This document shows, in pieces, positions 1 to 6,839 of a stretch of 10,421 nucleotides of DNA. This stretch comes from Beroe ovata (taxonomy: Eukaryota; Ctenophora; Nuda; Beroida; Beroidae). Each line of letters begins with the position of its first letter. The first letter of the stretch is position 1. The DNA lies in NCBI GenBank assembly GCA_946803715.1, contig CAMPET010000236.1:55647-66067 (forward strand), given 5' to 3'. The notes under the pieces are model-generated. The model searched no databases, was not told the origin of the DNA, and saw only the letters and a program-made list of their open reading frames with translations. The position numbers and the translations under genes were made by a program.

Positions 1-3
1 TGC

Positions 4-30
<27 letters not shown>
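4..30. repeat. (GT)n microsatellite
   Basis: The window opens in a GT dinucleotide run of about 13 units. It may continue to the left. A complementary (AC)n run follows about 195 bp downstream, so the two lie in opposed orientation. Confidence 0.97.
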
Positions 31-34
<4 letters not shown>

Positions 35-223
35 AGCTCGATTCTGGTCATGAATGTTCCCTCTCTCACTAAAATAATTTGCTGGAATTGTGGTGATTCC
101 CCCTGTTTCTTATAGATTCCCCTGATGTTGGCGCATACCGCGGGGGAACTAAACTATCCGGTAAAACGGAGTATTAGGAAATTGGGATATGAATATCCAA
201 TCTGACATTCTGACACATTCCTG

Positions 224-258
224 CACACGCACACACACACACACACACACATACACAC
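224..258. repeat. (CA)n microsatellite
   Basis: This is a CA run with two interruptions (a G near 229 and a T near 252). It is the reverse complement of the GT run at the window start, so the pair could fold on itself or reflect an inverted element's ends. No coding sense is seen. Confidence 0.95.
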
Positions 259-1655
259 CAAATAGTTCTAGAACACTATTTCAAGGCGTCTCCCCCTGTG
301 GACACATACCAATGTTGCATTGCATTCTTTCAGTCTATAGTTGATGCAGTCAGTTGTAGTTGAGTAACATATGGTAGTTGCTTAGGAAGAATGGTTGCTG
401 GGTGGGTCACAGTGATTAGGAGTTACATTTCCATACTCTCTCTAATGATGACCCATGATGAGTTTTCTTACTAACCTCATAATTGGTGTTCAGTTTATTG
501 TGTACTCAAAGCAGCACAACCTTTGTTTCACGCCCATTCTTTGGGATCTGGTGTTGTTTTCTGTCAGTGTGTGTATCTGTATAAGATGGGTTCTGCGTCG
601 TCGAGTGTTGCTTTCTATCAGTTTTCAGTCACAGAACTTACAAACGGATTATTTTTGTGTCTGCCACACAGATACAAACCCTTGTCTCTACGTCTTGCAA
701 CTTGTCCGGATTCGGCACTGTTTTCATGAAAAACACCATAAAAGTGCTGGAATTTGACAAATTGTGATGATGTCATCCAATAGAGATGATATCATTCCAA
801 TTGTTGCTATACCTAGCCAATTATCAATGTTGGCGTTGCTACAGACACTCGCTTGTCGCGCATCTGATTTCATTACCAGCACTTTCGGTTGACCCTTGAG
901 CTATTTGAAGACAATAAGCTATTTATCTTGGCGATTTGGTGCGATATGAGTCTGCAAACTTTTAACCAGAATTGGTTTTGTGGCCGCACATTGTGAATAA
1001 CACCTCTTTTAAAACCGGCATGATACCACACCCTTAGCGTTATTAACAAGATACAAACGCACTATGTGCAATCCCCGCTCTTTATAGTAGGTACCTATAT
1101 CCTGTTCATTCTATCCTAGTGTATCCTGGTACAGCAAGTGGTTTATTATTAGACGCTGTCAGCGGTTCACCCTGTAAGTGTAATGGTAAAGCACAGCTCT
1201 CAACTGTGTAGACCACATACATGGAAACGCGCTCTGTGTTGTTATTGACAAGTTTGCTTCTGGGGTTATAATCGGTTTTATCGCGAGTTGTTGACGTGTT
1301 TTGGTCAGCCCTGGCGTTGAGTAGGCTGCTTTTACCACGCATTGCAACCTCTGTTGCTATGGTTACAACAGTCGAACAATCAATCACAATGTACCAGTAA
1401 AAGTACTAGCATGACGCCATACCGTCTAGAGTAGATGTCTATCTGAACTTCGATGACCAGTCTCCCCGTTCATTTAATCTTCAAGATAAATCTCCCGACG
1501 TTTCGCCGAATTCTTACAATTTCTCTTGAAAATAATACCACTTTATGTTATATTTCGTTGTAGTGAGTAACGTTGAGAATGCATTAACAAATCCATTCAC
1601 CCCACGCAGCATCAGAATCTCAAATTCATTATCGAACTTGACAAATCACTTCAAG
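259..1655. other. noncoding stretch, no supported gene
   Basis: I find no convincing exon here. Open frames near 455-757 (+) and 1106-1387 (-) show no domain, low-complexity coding bias or splice context. A 10-bp inverted repeat, AAAGTGCTGG at 741-750 and its complement at 876-885, brackets 125 bp and could be the ends of a small nonautonomous element, but no target duplication is visible. A strong donor-like GTAAGTG occurs at 1174. Part or all of this stretch may be intron of the + strand PH-domain gene that follows. Confidence 0.5.
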
Positions 1656-1947
1656 TGACGTCTTATCATCAAAACTGAGGGAATTAGAGAATAGATTATC
1701 TGTTGCAATTCCAATCATTCATCTGCCGGAAAGTTAAATTAAATTCAAAATTCGCGTGTACCGGTCTTTTATGCGTTTTAACGACTAGATGAAAAAAACA
1801 CATCTAGTGATTTGGTGTTTAATAAGAATTTCTAATAATACTTTTTTATAACAGACATGCGCCTCACTCCCATGGGAATTTTGAGGTTATTTCAGCGAAT
1901 CGTGAGAAACTGTAATACCCAAACCTAATGTTACTACCTCTATTCAG

Positions 1948-2301
1948 GAGCATGCCAGACATCTCGCCCGAGAGTATCGACAAACATCCCTCCTTCAACC
2001 AATCTTACGACGCTCACATGGACCTCACGCCTCAGCACCGTCATCTCATCTCGTCGCTTAGCAACAGTGTGACCTCACGTGGGAACAGTGTAACATCGCG
2101 CGGTACCAGCGTGACGTCACGCAGTAACAGCGTGACCTCACCACGCAATAGCATGACGTCGGACAAGCCTGATGTAGTTAAGAACATCGCGCTGTACTGC
2201 GAGCAGTACCTCAATGAGAACTGCAATGACGGACTGTCAGATGAGGAGAATAATGCGTCGGAGTACAGCACGACACAATCACTCACTTCCAATGCGAACA
2301 G
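1948..2301 (+). CDS. exon of PH-domain gene: NSVTSRG heptad exon, copy 1
   Basis: The acceptor is CTATTCAG|G and the donor is AACAG|GTCAGT. Length is 354 bp, phase 2 at both ends, so the exon can be skipped or duplicated without a frameshift. It encodes 118 residues: an acidic and His-containing start (PDISPES...), then five seven-residue repeats of the form NSVTSRG, then an acidic stretch (DGLSDEENN) and a Ser/Thr end. The repeats are rich in Ser/Thr beside Arg, so they may be phosphorylated, but no named domain is recognised. It differs from copy 2 by one amino acid (N here, T in copy 2, in the F-N/T-Q-S tetrapeptide). Confidence 0.75.
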
Positions 2302-3343
2302 GTCAGTGATTCGTGAATTATGTTTGGGGATTGATCATTGAACTGCTGAAATAAATTCGTAGTGAAGTTAATCTAGGAGAATTAATCAATGGAACTGAAG
2401 TCATGATCAGAACTNTGACGTCTTATCATCAAAACTGAGGGAATTAGAAAATAGATTATCTGTTGCAATTCCAATCATTCATCTGTCGGAAAGTTAAATT
2501 GAATTCAAATCTCGCGTGTACCGGTCTTGTATGCGTTTAACGACTAGATGAAAGAACACATCTAGTGATTGGGTGTTTCCAAAACAACTGCCGGAAAGTG
2601 TCATTCTTAATGAGAATTTCTAATTAATACTCTTTATAACAGACATGCGTCTCATTCTCATGGGAATATCGAGGTTATTTCAGCGAATCGTGATTCGAGG
2701 GAAAAATCGTGAGAAACTGTTATACCCAAACCTAATGTTGCTACCTCTATTCAGGAGCATGCCTGACATCTCGCCCGAGAGTATCGACAAACATCCCTCC
2801 TTCACCCAATCTTACGACGCTCACATGGACCTCACGCCTCAGCACCGTCATCTCATCTCGTCGCTTAGCAACAGTGTGACCTCACGTGGGAACAGTGTAA
2901 CATCGCGCGGTACCAGCGTGACGTCACGCAGTAACAGCGTGACCTCACCACGCAATAGCATGACGTCGGACAAGCCTGATGTAGTTAAGAACATCGCGCT
3001 GTACTGCGAGCAGTACCTCAATGAGAACTGCAATGACGGACTGTCAGATGAGGAGAATAATGCGTCGGAGTACAGCACTACACAATCACTCACTTCCAAT
3101 GCGAACAGGTCAGTGATTCGTGAATTATAGTTGGGGGATTGATCATTGAACTGCTGAAATAACTTCGTCTAAAATAACTTCGTTAGGAGAATTAATCAAG
3201 TCATGGATTTGATCTAATGGAACAGAAGTCATGATCAGAACTCATTGACTCATTAAGCAAACACCCTATCTCCCACAGCGAAATCACCAACAACTCGTCG
3301 TTGAGTACCAAAACAATGCCGCCCTCTACGCGTAGCAAGTCAC

Positions 3344-3377
<34 letters not shown>

Positions 3378-5223
3378 CTCTGAGGAGAGCAAGGGCGAGT
3401 TCAAGAACTTCCCGGTGTCAAAGGAGAGCATCTGTACAACTGTTATCATAGGTAATGTTAACAGCTGACGCTTCTCCTAGTTGACACTTCTCCTAGCTGA
3501 CTCATTGTTAACTCGATTCCCCAGCGCTCGTCTAGTGCTGCTATTGTCTCAATCTCCACTACTGACTCCAATTATTCCTCACTTTATTCTCATTCTCAAC
3601 CTAACAACTCTGCAGTAACGATCAGTGACTCACTCATACAAATCCACATCTATCATAGATTTAACCAATCTTATCTCAGGTGGGGTTGTTCACAAGATAC
3701 CAGTTGACATAGCTAACAAGCACAGCAGCGACAACAACCCTAACAAGAACAACACAGCAACCAAAAACAGGAAACGACAAAACAAACGCGCATCCTGGTC
3801 CATTGCCAGTAAGTGAGATGTTTTGGAAATGTGACGTTTATTCTTAAGTTAGGCTGCCATAATCGCTAATGGTTCATGGGTACCTATTGCATCTGTACCT
3901 CATCAAGAACTGCATGAATTTGCCATGACCACAATATGTAGCATGCGATAATTGATTAATAATCTCGTGCTATAATAAATGGGAATAATTATACCTGTTA
4001 ATCAGCGATGTTGAATGATGCATGCTCTCAATGATCCCACCCAATCCCGCGCTGCAATATTGCTGATCTCATAGGTGATATCAAAAGTGCAACGTTGCCG
4101 AAGAATATCCGGTTTTCGCTTGCAGATCTCGATGAGAATGGCACGCTCAAGAAGAAGAAGAATAAGAAACCATCTCGGTTATCCTCGGCCATTCTTGGTA
4201 CGTGTCCAATGTCCATGATATCCCATGAGTAATATGTCTCGTTTTTCCCTTTACAGACATCTGAATTCGTCTTTGTCCTTAGTGTTTGCCTGTTTGGTGT
4301 ACCTTGCCATACTTCATGTCCAATATACTCCAAGTCCGTAGACCATCGTTATCCTAAAAGTGGGGAATGGGGATCTGCATAGATATTAATGTGTGGTCTC
4401 TTCTCACCCAGTTTTCCTAGGTGATACCAATGTATCATGCAAGTCCCTGTACCCCAACGCGTGTGAGGGCTGGCTCATGAAGCTGGGCGGGAGTGGACTC
4501 ACGCCGCGCAACTGGAGACGACGCTGGTTCGTACTCAAGGGATTCTGTCTCTACTATTTCAAAACTCCGCAAGACACAACTGCTCTGGGGGTCATAACCC
4601 TACCCAGCTTCAACATTGCTACTGCGAGCGAGATCAAGTAAGTTGGGGAAAGTGCGGGAGAACTTCATTAGGACGTGGTTTTTGTTTCCTTATCATACCT
4701 CAATCTCTTGTCCACTCACCACTGTTTCACTGGTTTCATTATCTGTAAAACATTAACAGTAACACGTGACCTTTCGACAGGAAGAAGAACGCATTCAAAG
4801 CGTACCACAAGAACACGCGGACATACTACTTCATAGCAGATAATCCGGAAGAGAAGCAGCGATGGATGGACAAGCTGCTCCTCGCCAGTATTCTATATGA
4901 TGAGAATGAAACTGGCGCAAACTCCCCTTCTCCCTGCTTCCCTCCTGCAGCATCTCCACCAGCCCTCGTCTCTACACAAGTTTGTATGTTTCAAAACTCT
5001 GAATTTTCGTAATAACTCAATTCAATAATGTTACTGATATTTCCCGTGATGTTCCATTTTATCGTAGGATTACTCCCTACCCTCGCTGGCGGGTTTTATC
5101 CCTGGCAAGGGCGGAATCTTGATTGCGCGGCGCCAATGGTAGGGAAAAACCCTACGACTCATTTCAGCAATGTTACCGATATTTCTCTGTCACAGGTTCC
5201 CTGAAAGTGGAGCAAGCCTGTAA
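1948..5223 (+). CDS. PH-domain adaptor protein, CNK/IPCEF1- or PLEKHA-like (multi-exon, 5' partial)
   Basis: Seen: exons at 1948-2301 (near-copy 2755-3108), 3279-3451, 3680-3808, 4126-4197, 4421-4637, 4781-4979, 5068-5138 and 5196-5223. All use GT-AG junctions and phases agree throughout. With one copy of the first exon they encode 413 complete codons and stop at TAA 5221. Order: Ser/Thr heptads, an 11-Asn run, two Lys/Arg patches, one PH domain, a Pro-rich tail. Known: the PH core has WRRRWFVLK in strand 2, an LPSF strand, then KKNAFKA and RTYYF before the closing RWMDKLL helix. This set is shared by CNK/IPCEF1 scaffolds of Ras-MAPK signalling and by PLEKHA4-7 proteins. Inference: a cytosolic, membrane-recruited adaptor; the basic residues of strands 1-2 suit phosphoinositide binding. 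CNK's SAM, CRIC and PDZ domains would lie upstream and are not in view, so CNK versus PLEKHA is open. No start codon is assigned. Confidence 0.75.
2063..2167 (+). repeat. coding minisatellite, 21-bp unit x5 (NSVTSRG heptads), copy 1
   Basis: Five in-frame 21-bp units encode NSVTSRG, NSVTSRG, TSVTSRS, NSVTSPR and NSMTSDK. The DNA units have diverged while the N/T-S-V/M-T-S core is kept, which suggests selection on the protein. The third unit contains the 14-bp palindrome GCGTGACGTCACGC (2109-2122), a full CRE core inside coding sequence. Confidence 0.95.
2755..3108 (+). CDS. exon of PH-domain gene: NSVTSRG heptad exon, copy 2
   Basis: Same exon as 1948-2301, with the same acceptor and donor and the same 354-bp, phase 2-2 structure. 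Three base differences are seen, two silent and one N-to-T replacement. It splices in frame to the exon at 3279: AG plus C gives Ser. Whether one mRNA could contain both copies depends on whether the duplication is real. If it is, tandem or mutually exclusive inclusion would both keep the frame. Confidence 0.78.
2870..2974 (+). repeat. coding minisatellite, 21-bp unit x5, copy 2
   Basis: This matches the heptad array at 2063-2167, including the CRE-like palindrome (2916-2929). I see no base difference between the two arrays. Minisatellites usually vary quickly, so this argues for allelic or very recent copies. Confidence 0.95.
3279..3451 (+). CDS. exon of PH-domain gene: Asn-run exon
   Basis: The acceptor is TCCCACAG|C (phase 2) and the donor is ATAG|GTAATG (phase 1). 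It encodes 57 full codons: a polar Ser/Thr/Asn segment, a run of 11 Asn written entirely as AAC (3346-3378), then an acidic and basic mixed segment ending in CTTVII. The uniform codon use of the Asn run marks it as a length-variable trinucleotide repeat. No domain is recognised; it is probably disordered linker. Confidence 0.75.
3346..3378 (+). repeat. (AAC)11 trinucleotide repeat encoding poly-Asn
   Basis: Eleven uninterrupted AAC codons lie in frame within the exon at 3279-3451. It is expected to be polymorphic in length. Confidence 0.97.
3680..3808 (+). CDS. exon of PH-domain gene: basic patch 1
   Basis: The acceptor is TTATCTCAG|GT and the donor is GCCA|GTAAGT, phase 1 at both ends. It encodes a segment starting GVVHKIPVDIANKH, then Asn/Lys-rich sequence and a basic cluster KNRKRQNKRASWS. 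The cluster resembles a nuclear-localisation or acidic-membrane-binding patch, and KRAS-W fits a basophilic kinase site; both are inference. At 129 bp (3n) it can be skipped in frame. Confidence 0.72.
4126..4197 (+). CDS. exon of PH-domain gene: 72-bp basic microexon
   Basis: The acceptor is CGCTTGCAG|AT and the donor is CTTG|GTACGT, phase 1 at both ends. The 23 full codons read LDENGTL, then KKKKNKKPSRLSSAIL. It is a multiple of three, so alternative inclusion would add or remove a second Lys-rich patch just before the PH domain. It is too short to call by ORF length; support is the clean junctions and unbroken phase with both neighbours. Confidence 0.68.
4421..4637 (+). CDS. exon of PH-domain gene: first half of PH domain
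   Basis: The acceptor is TTTCCTAG|GT (phase 1) and the donor is ATCAA|GTAAGT (phase 2). A second in-frame acceptor (CACCCAG) lies 9 bp upstream and would add three residues. The PH domain begins near 4465 with the EGWLMKLGG strand, followed by the NWRRRWFVLK strand and LYYF, then GVITLPSF and the ATASEIK turn. This half supplies the basic residues of the strand 1-2 loop used by many PH domains to bind phosphoinositides. Confidence 0.85.
4781..4979 (+). CDS. exon of PH-domain gene: second half of PH domain and Pro-rich tail
   Basis: The acceptor is CTTTCGACAG|G (phase 2). Coding continues KKNAFKAYH, then TRTYYFIAD and the C-terminal helix with the invariant Trp (RWMDKLLLA, about 4860-4886), then an acidic DENE segment and a Ser/Pro-rich tail. 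The donor I prefer is GTTTGT at 4980 because it keeps phase 0 into the next exon. A stronger-looking GTATGT at 4984 would instead create TGA at the next junction and end the protein after STQV. Confidence 0.8.
5068..5138 (+). CDS. exon of PH-domain gene: penultimate 71-bp exon
   Basis: The acceptor is TTATCGTAG|GAT (phase 0) and the donor is CAATG|GTAGGG (phase 2). It encodes DYSLPSLAGFIPGKGG and then ILIARRQ. If the following 57-bp intron is kept, a TAG formed across the donor stops translation after RRQW. No domain is recognised. Confidence 0.55.
5196..5223 (+). CDS. exon of PH-domain gene: terminal exon with stop
   Basis: The acceptor is CTGTCACAG|G. One base completes a Trp codon, then FPESGASL and TAA at 5221-5223. 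The exon is tiny, so the call rests on phase agreement and on the good pyrimidine tract. Confidence 0.5.
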
Positions 5224-6010
5224 AACGGTTCAGCAACCAGCTTCTACCACTGTAGTTTGACGAGTCGCAGTCAAATGTGTTATTAACGTCACGGTGATTT
5301 GATTCTGACGTCACGAGCAATTTGAATTATGCCATTCACAACTTCCCGAGAGAGACGTGTATTTATTTTGCTAAGTTATGTAGCGCTGTATATTGTAAAA
5401 ATTTTTAGATATCACCGAAATCGTATCCGCATTCAACTCTTGTTTTTCCTATCATATGAGGGGAAAGTTGGATAGTAATAATAATATTGATATTATCGTT
5501 AATTTGTCATGAGATTTCGACGAATTGCTGATAATAATATCGAAGAATGAAGATGTGAAGCAGTTAGACTTAGTCACTGAGTAACTATCACTATCAGCTA
5601 AACTCTTGAGCATTTAATCTCCTATATCTGCTATAGTGAGTCAAGAATGAGAATGAGAAGTGTTGATTTGACTTTGACTCCTGGATCAATAACGAATACA
5701 AATTGAAATTCAAAGATATGAAGAAGCTTCCGATTTCATGCAGAGAAATATTTATTTTTAACCTTAAATTTTAGTTACTCAGAGTCAGACTCAGAGTCAG
5801 ACTGACGGTGTTACATGTTACTCAATCTCACACTCATACCGATAGCGGAATAAAACGCGTCTTGATAAAAATTTGTCTGAGAACAATTAACAATTTCAAA
5901 GCTTAAAGTTATTAACCGTCACTCAAACTAAAAGTGAAACGATAAATGAAATTCCACTTTTATTATTAAAACTGTCGTTTTTTAACTTTGAGTTTGAGTT
6001 CAATAAAACT
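5224..6010 (+). other. probable 3'UTR of the PH-domain gene
   Basis: This AT-rich stretch has no credible coding frame. AATAAA occurs at 5849-5854 and 6002-6007, either of which could direct cleavage. Inside lie a 12-bp tandem pair (5779-5802, TCAGAGTCAGAC twice) and a stem-loop with 15-bp arms (5921-5935 and 5985-5999, one mismatch) that ends two bases before the second AATAAA. Confidence 0.5.
6002..6007 (+). promoter_or_regulatory. poly(A) signal AATAAA
   Basis: It lies about 780 bp after the TAA at 5221, in the same orientation as the PH-domain gene, and directly after a stem-loop. A competing AATAAA is at 5849-5854. Confidence 0.45.
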
Positions 6011-6188
6011 AGTCCAATTTATTGCGTCAAAGGTTGCCGGATGTGCATGTCATGCCTGATGTCAATTGTCTGTTTCGTGCTGCAGACGTTGCACGTTGTC
6101 TTGCCTACAACGCTGGTCCCTGCTGTCGCGTCGTCGCGAATTAAGTCAGATTTTATAATTATATGACCTTTGCACACGTTGCGATGCT

Positions 6189-6278
6189 ACTGCTACTTGC
6201 CGGATGTTATCTGTCCACTGTTTCTTGCGCGCGCAAGAAACAGTGGACTGGGACAGATAACATCCGGCAAACTGCTAC
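6189..6278. mobile_element. 74-bp foldback (MITE-like) element with 8-bp target duplication
   Basis: The element at 6197-6270 is almost entirely inverted repeat. Outer arms of 20 bp (6197-6216 and 6251-6270) and inner arms of 14 bp (6217-6230 and 6231-6244) are perfect and meet with no loop. The only asymmetry is six extra bases (6245-6250). The same 8 bases, ACTGCTAC, flank it at 6189-6196 and 6271-6278. Known: 8-bp target duplications are typical of hAT-type transposons. No coding capacity is present, so it would be a nonautonomous hairpin. The flanks are slightly repetitive (CTA/CTG), which weakens the duplication evidence a little. Confidence 0.7.
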
Positions 6279-6296
6279 TGCTAGGCCCTCTGCGTC

Positions 6297-6660
6297 TCTG
6301 CGAAGTTGAGCGTCCGCGTCAGCGGCGCGCGGAAAACCCGGGCCTATTGCGTCGTAGACATGCAAATGTTGTAGCGCCGCGCCCCTTATTTACACGGTTA
6401 ATCTGTGCACACGTTGCGCGTGCGCGCCCCTGCTCTATTTACTCAGTGAACTGAAACAGAAAAGTGAATAGACGGAGACGCGCAGTGCGCGCGGAACGAA
6501 TATTTGGGTCACGCAGCTCAGCGCGGGAACACGGTACGGGTAATCTAAAAAGTCATAAAAATGAGAAACGCGGAGACGCGCGGGTATTTGGATCACGCAA
6601 CGCGGGGACAATTTGCAATCTGACATGGCCTCTGACCCTCTGTTTCTCACGCGCAGCCTT
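6297..6660. other. CpG-rich block with imperfect direct repeats
   Basis: CG dinucleotides and GCGCGC runs are far denser here than in the AT-rich DNA on either side. Two imperfect copies of one unit occur at 6473-6527 and 6571-6606, sharing CGGAGACGCGC, then TATTTGG(G/A)TCACGCA, then GCGGG. Short open frames occur on both strands but show no recognisable product. It may be a CpG island, or recently inserted mobile DNA not yet CpG-depleted. Confidence 0.5.
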
Positions 6661-6772
6661 CTAAAAGCCTTCTAAGCTAAGATTCTAAGAAGCTTCTTAT
6701 AAAAAACTTTTATGTTCTATAACTATAAGTATAATTTATTTCAATCATACATCCACAGAAAACTTGAAGTTG

Positions 6773-6839
6773 AAAGTTTTACTTGAACTTGAAGTTGTCG
6801 TTTCAATGAAACGACAACTTCAAGTTCAAGTAAAAGTTT
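6773..6839. repeat. near-perfect palindrome, 29-bp arms with 1-base centre
   Basis: Arms at 6777-6805 and 6807-6835 are perfect complements around a single A at 6806. After one mismatch, three more pairs extend it to 6773-6839. The left flank repeats part of the arm (AACTTGAAGTTG at 6761-6772 and again at 6786-6797). No target duplication is visible. The loop is too short for an ordinary microRNA precursor. Confidence 0.9.

Larger units (their letters stand above)
1656..2414. repeat. large direct repeat, copy 1 (exon plus flanking intron)
   Basis: This segment is repeated at 2416-3242. It holds about 290 bp of upstream intron, a 354-bp exon and about 110 bp of downstream intron. The exon differs from copy 2 at only three bases, while the intronic parts differ by many substitutions and several indels. 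The homology stops at 2414, directly beside the single N at 2415. The pattern fits two alleles placed in series by an assembler better than an old tandem duplication, but sequence alone cannot decide. Confidence 0.95.
2416..3242. repeat. large direct repeat, copy 2 (exon plus flanking intron)
   Basis: This is the second copy of the segment at 1656-2414, beginning at the base after the N. Compared with copy 1 it has an extra stretch of about 35 bp near 2580-2613, an insertion near 2694-2709 and a rearranged tail near 3160-3220. Both copies end in the same 13 bases (2402-2414 and 3230-3242). Only copy 2 continues without interruption into the next exon of the gene. Confidence 0.95.

Noticed and set aside
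455-757. 100-codon + strand open frame
   Set aside because: Cys and aromatic composition looks random, there is no domain or splice signal, and two overlapping frames are equally open.
1120-1173. Possible small + strand exon with strong GTAAGTG donor, phase 2-2, able to join the exon at 1948
   Set aside because: Phases fit and the pyrimidine tract is fair, but 54 bp without homology is easily met by chance. Transcript data would decide.
1106-1387. 93-codon minus-strand open frame
   Set aside because: No recognisable domain, and a second frame is open over the same bases. Not supported as a gene.
1495-1515. CCCGACGTTTCG motif, reminiscent of ends of some dispersed repeats in marine animals
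   Set aside because: Too short to assign, and no paired end was found.
2041-2292. Minus-strand open frames opposite both heptad exons (also 2848-3099)
   Set aside because: They are antisense shadows of the repeat-rich exon; identity between the two only reflects the DNA duplication.
3201-3449. Minus-strand frame with a Leu run
   Set aside because: The Leu run is the AAC repeat read in reverse; the + strand exon explains it.
4028-4333. 101-codon minus-strand frame
   Set aside because: It overlaps a well-supported + strand exon and introns; its Phe run is the antisense of the Lys-rich exon.
6170-6664. Overlapping open frames on both strands in the CpG-rich block
   Set aside because: GC-rich repeats keep several frames open by chance; one runs through the foldback element. 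No domain is seen.
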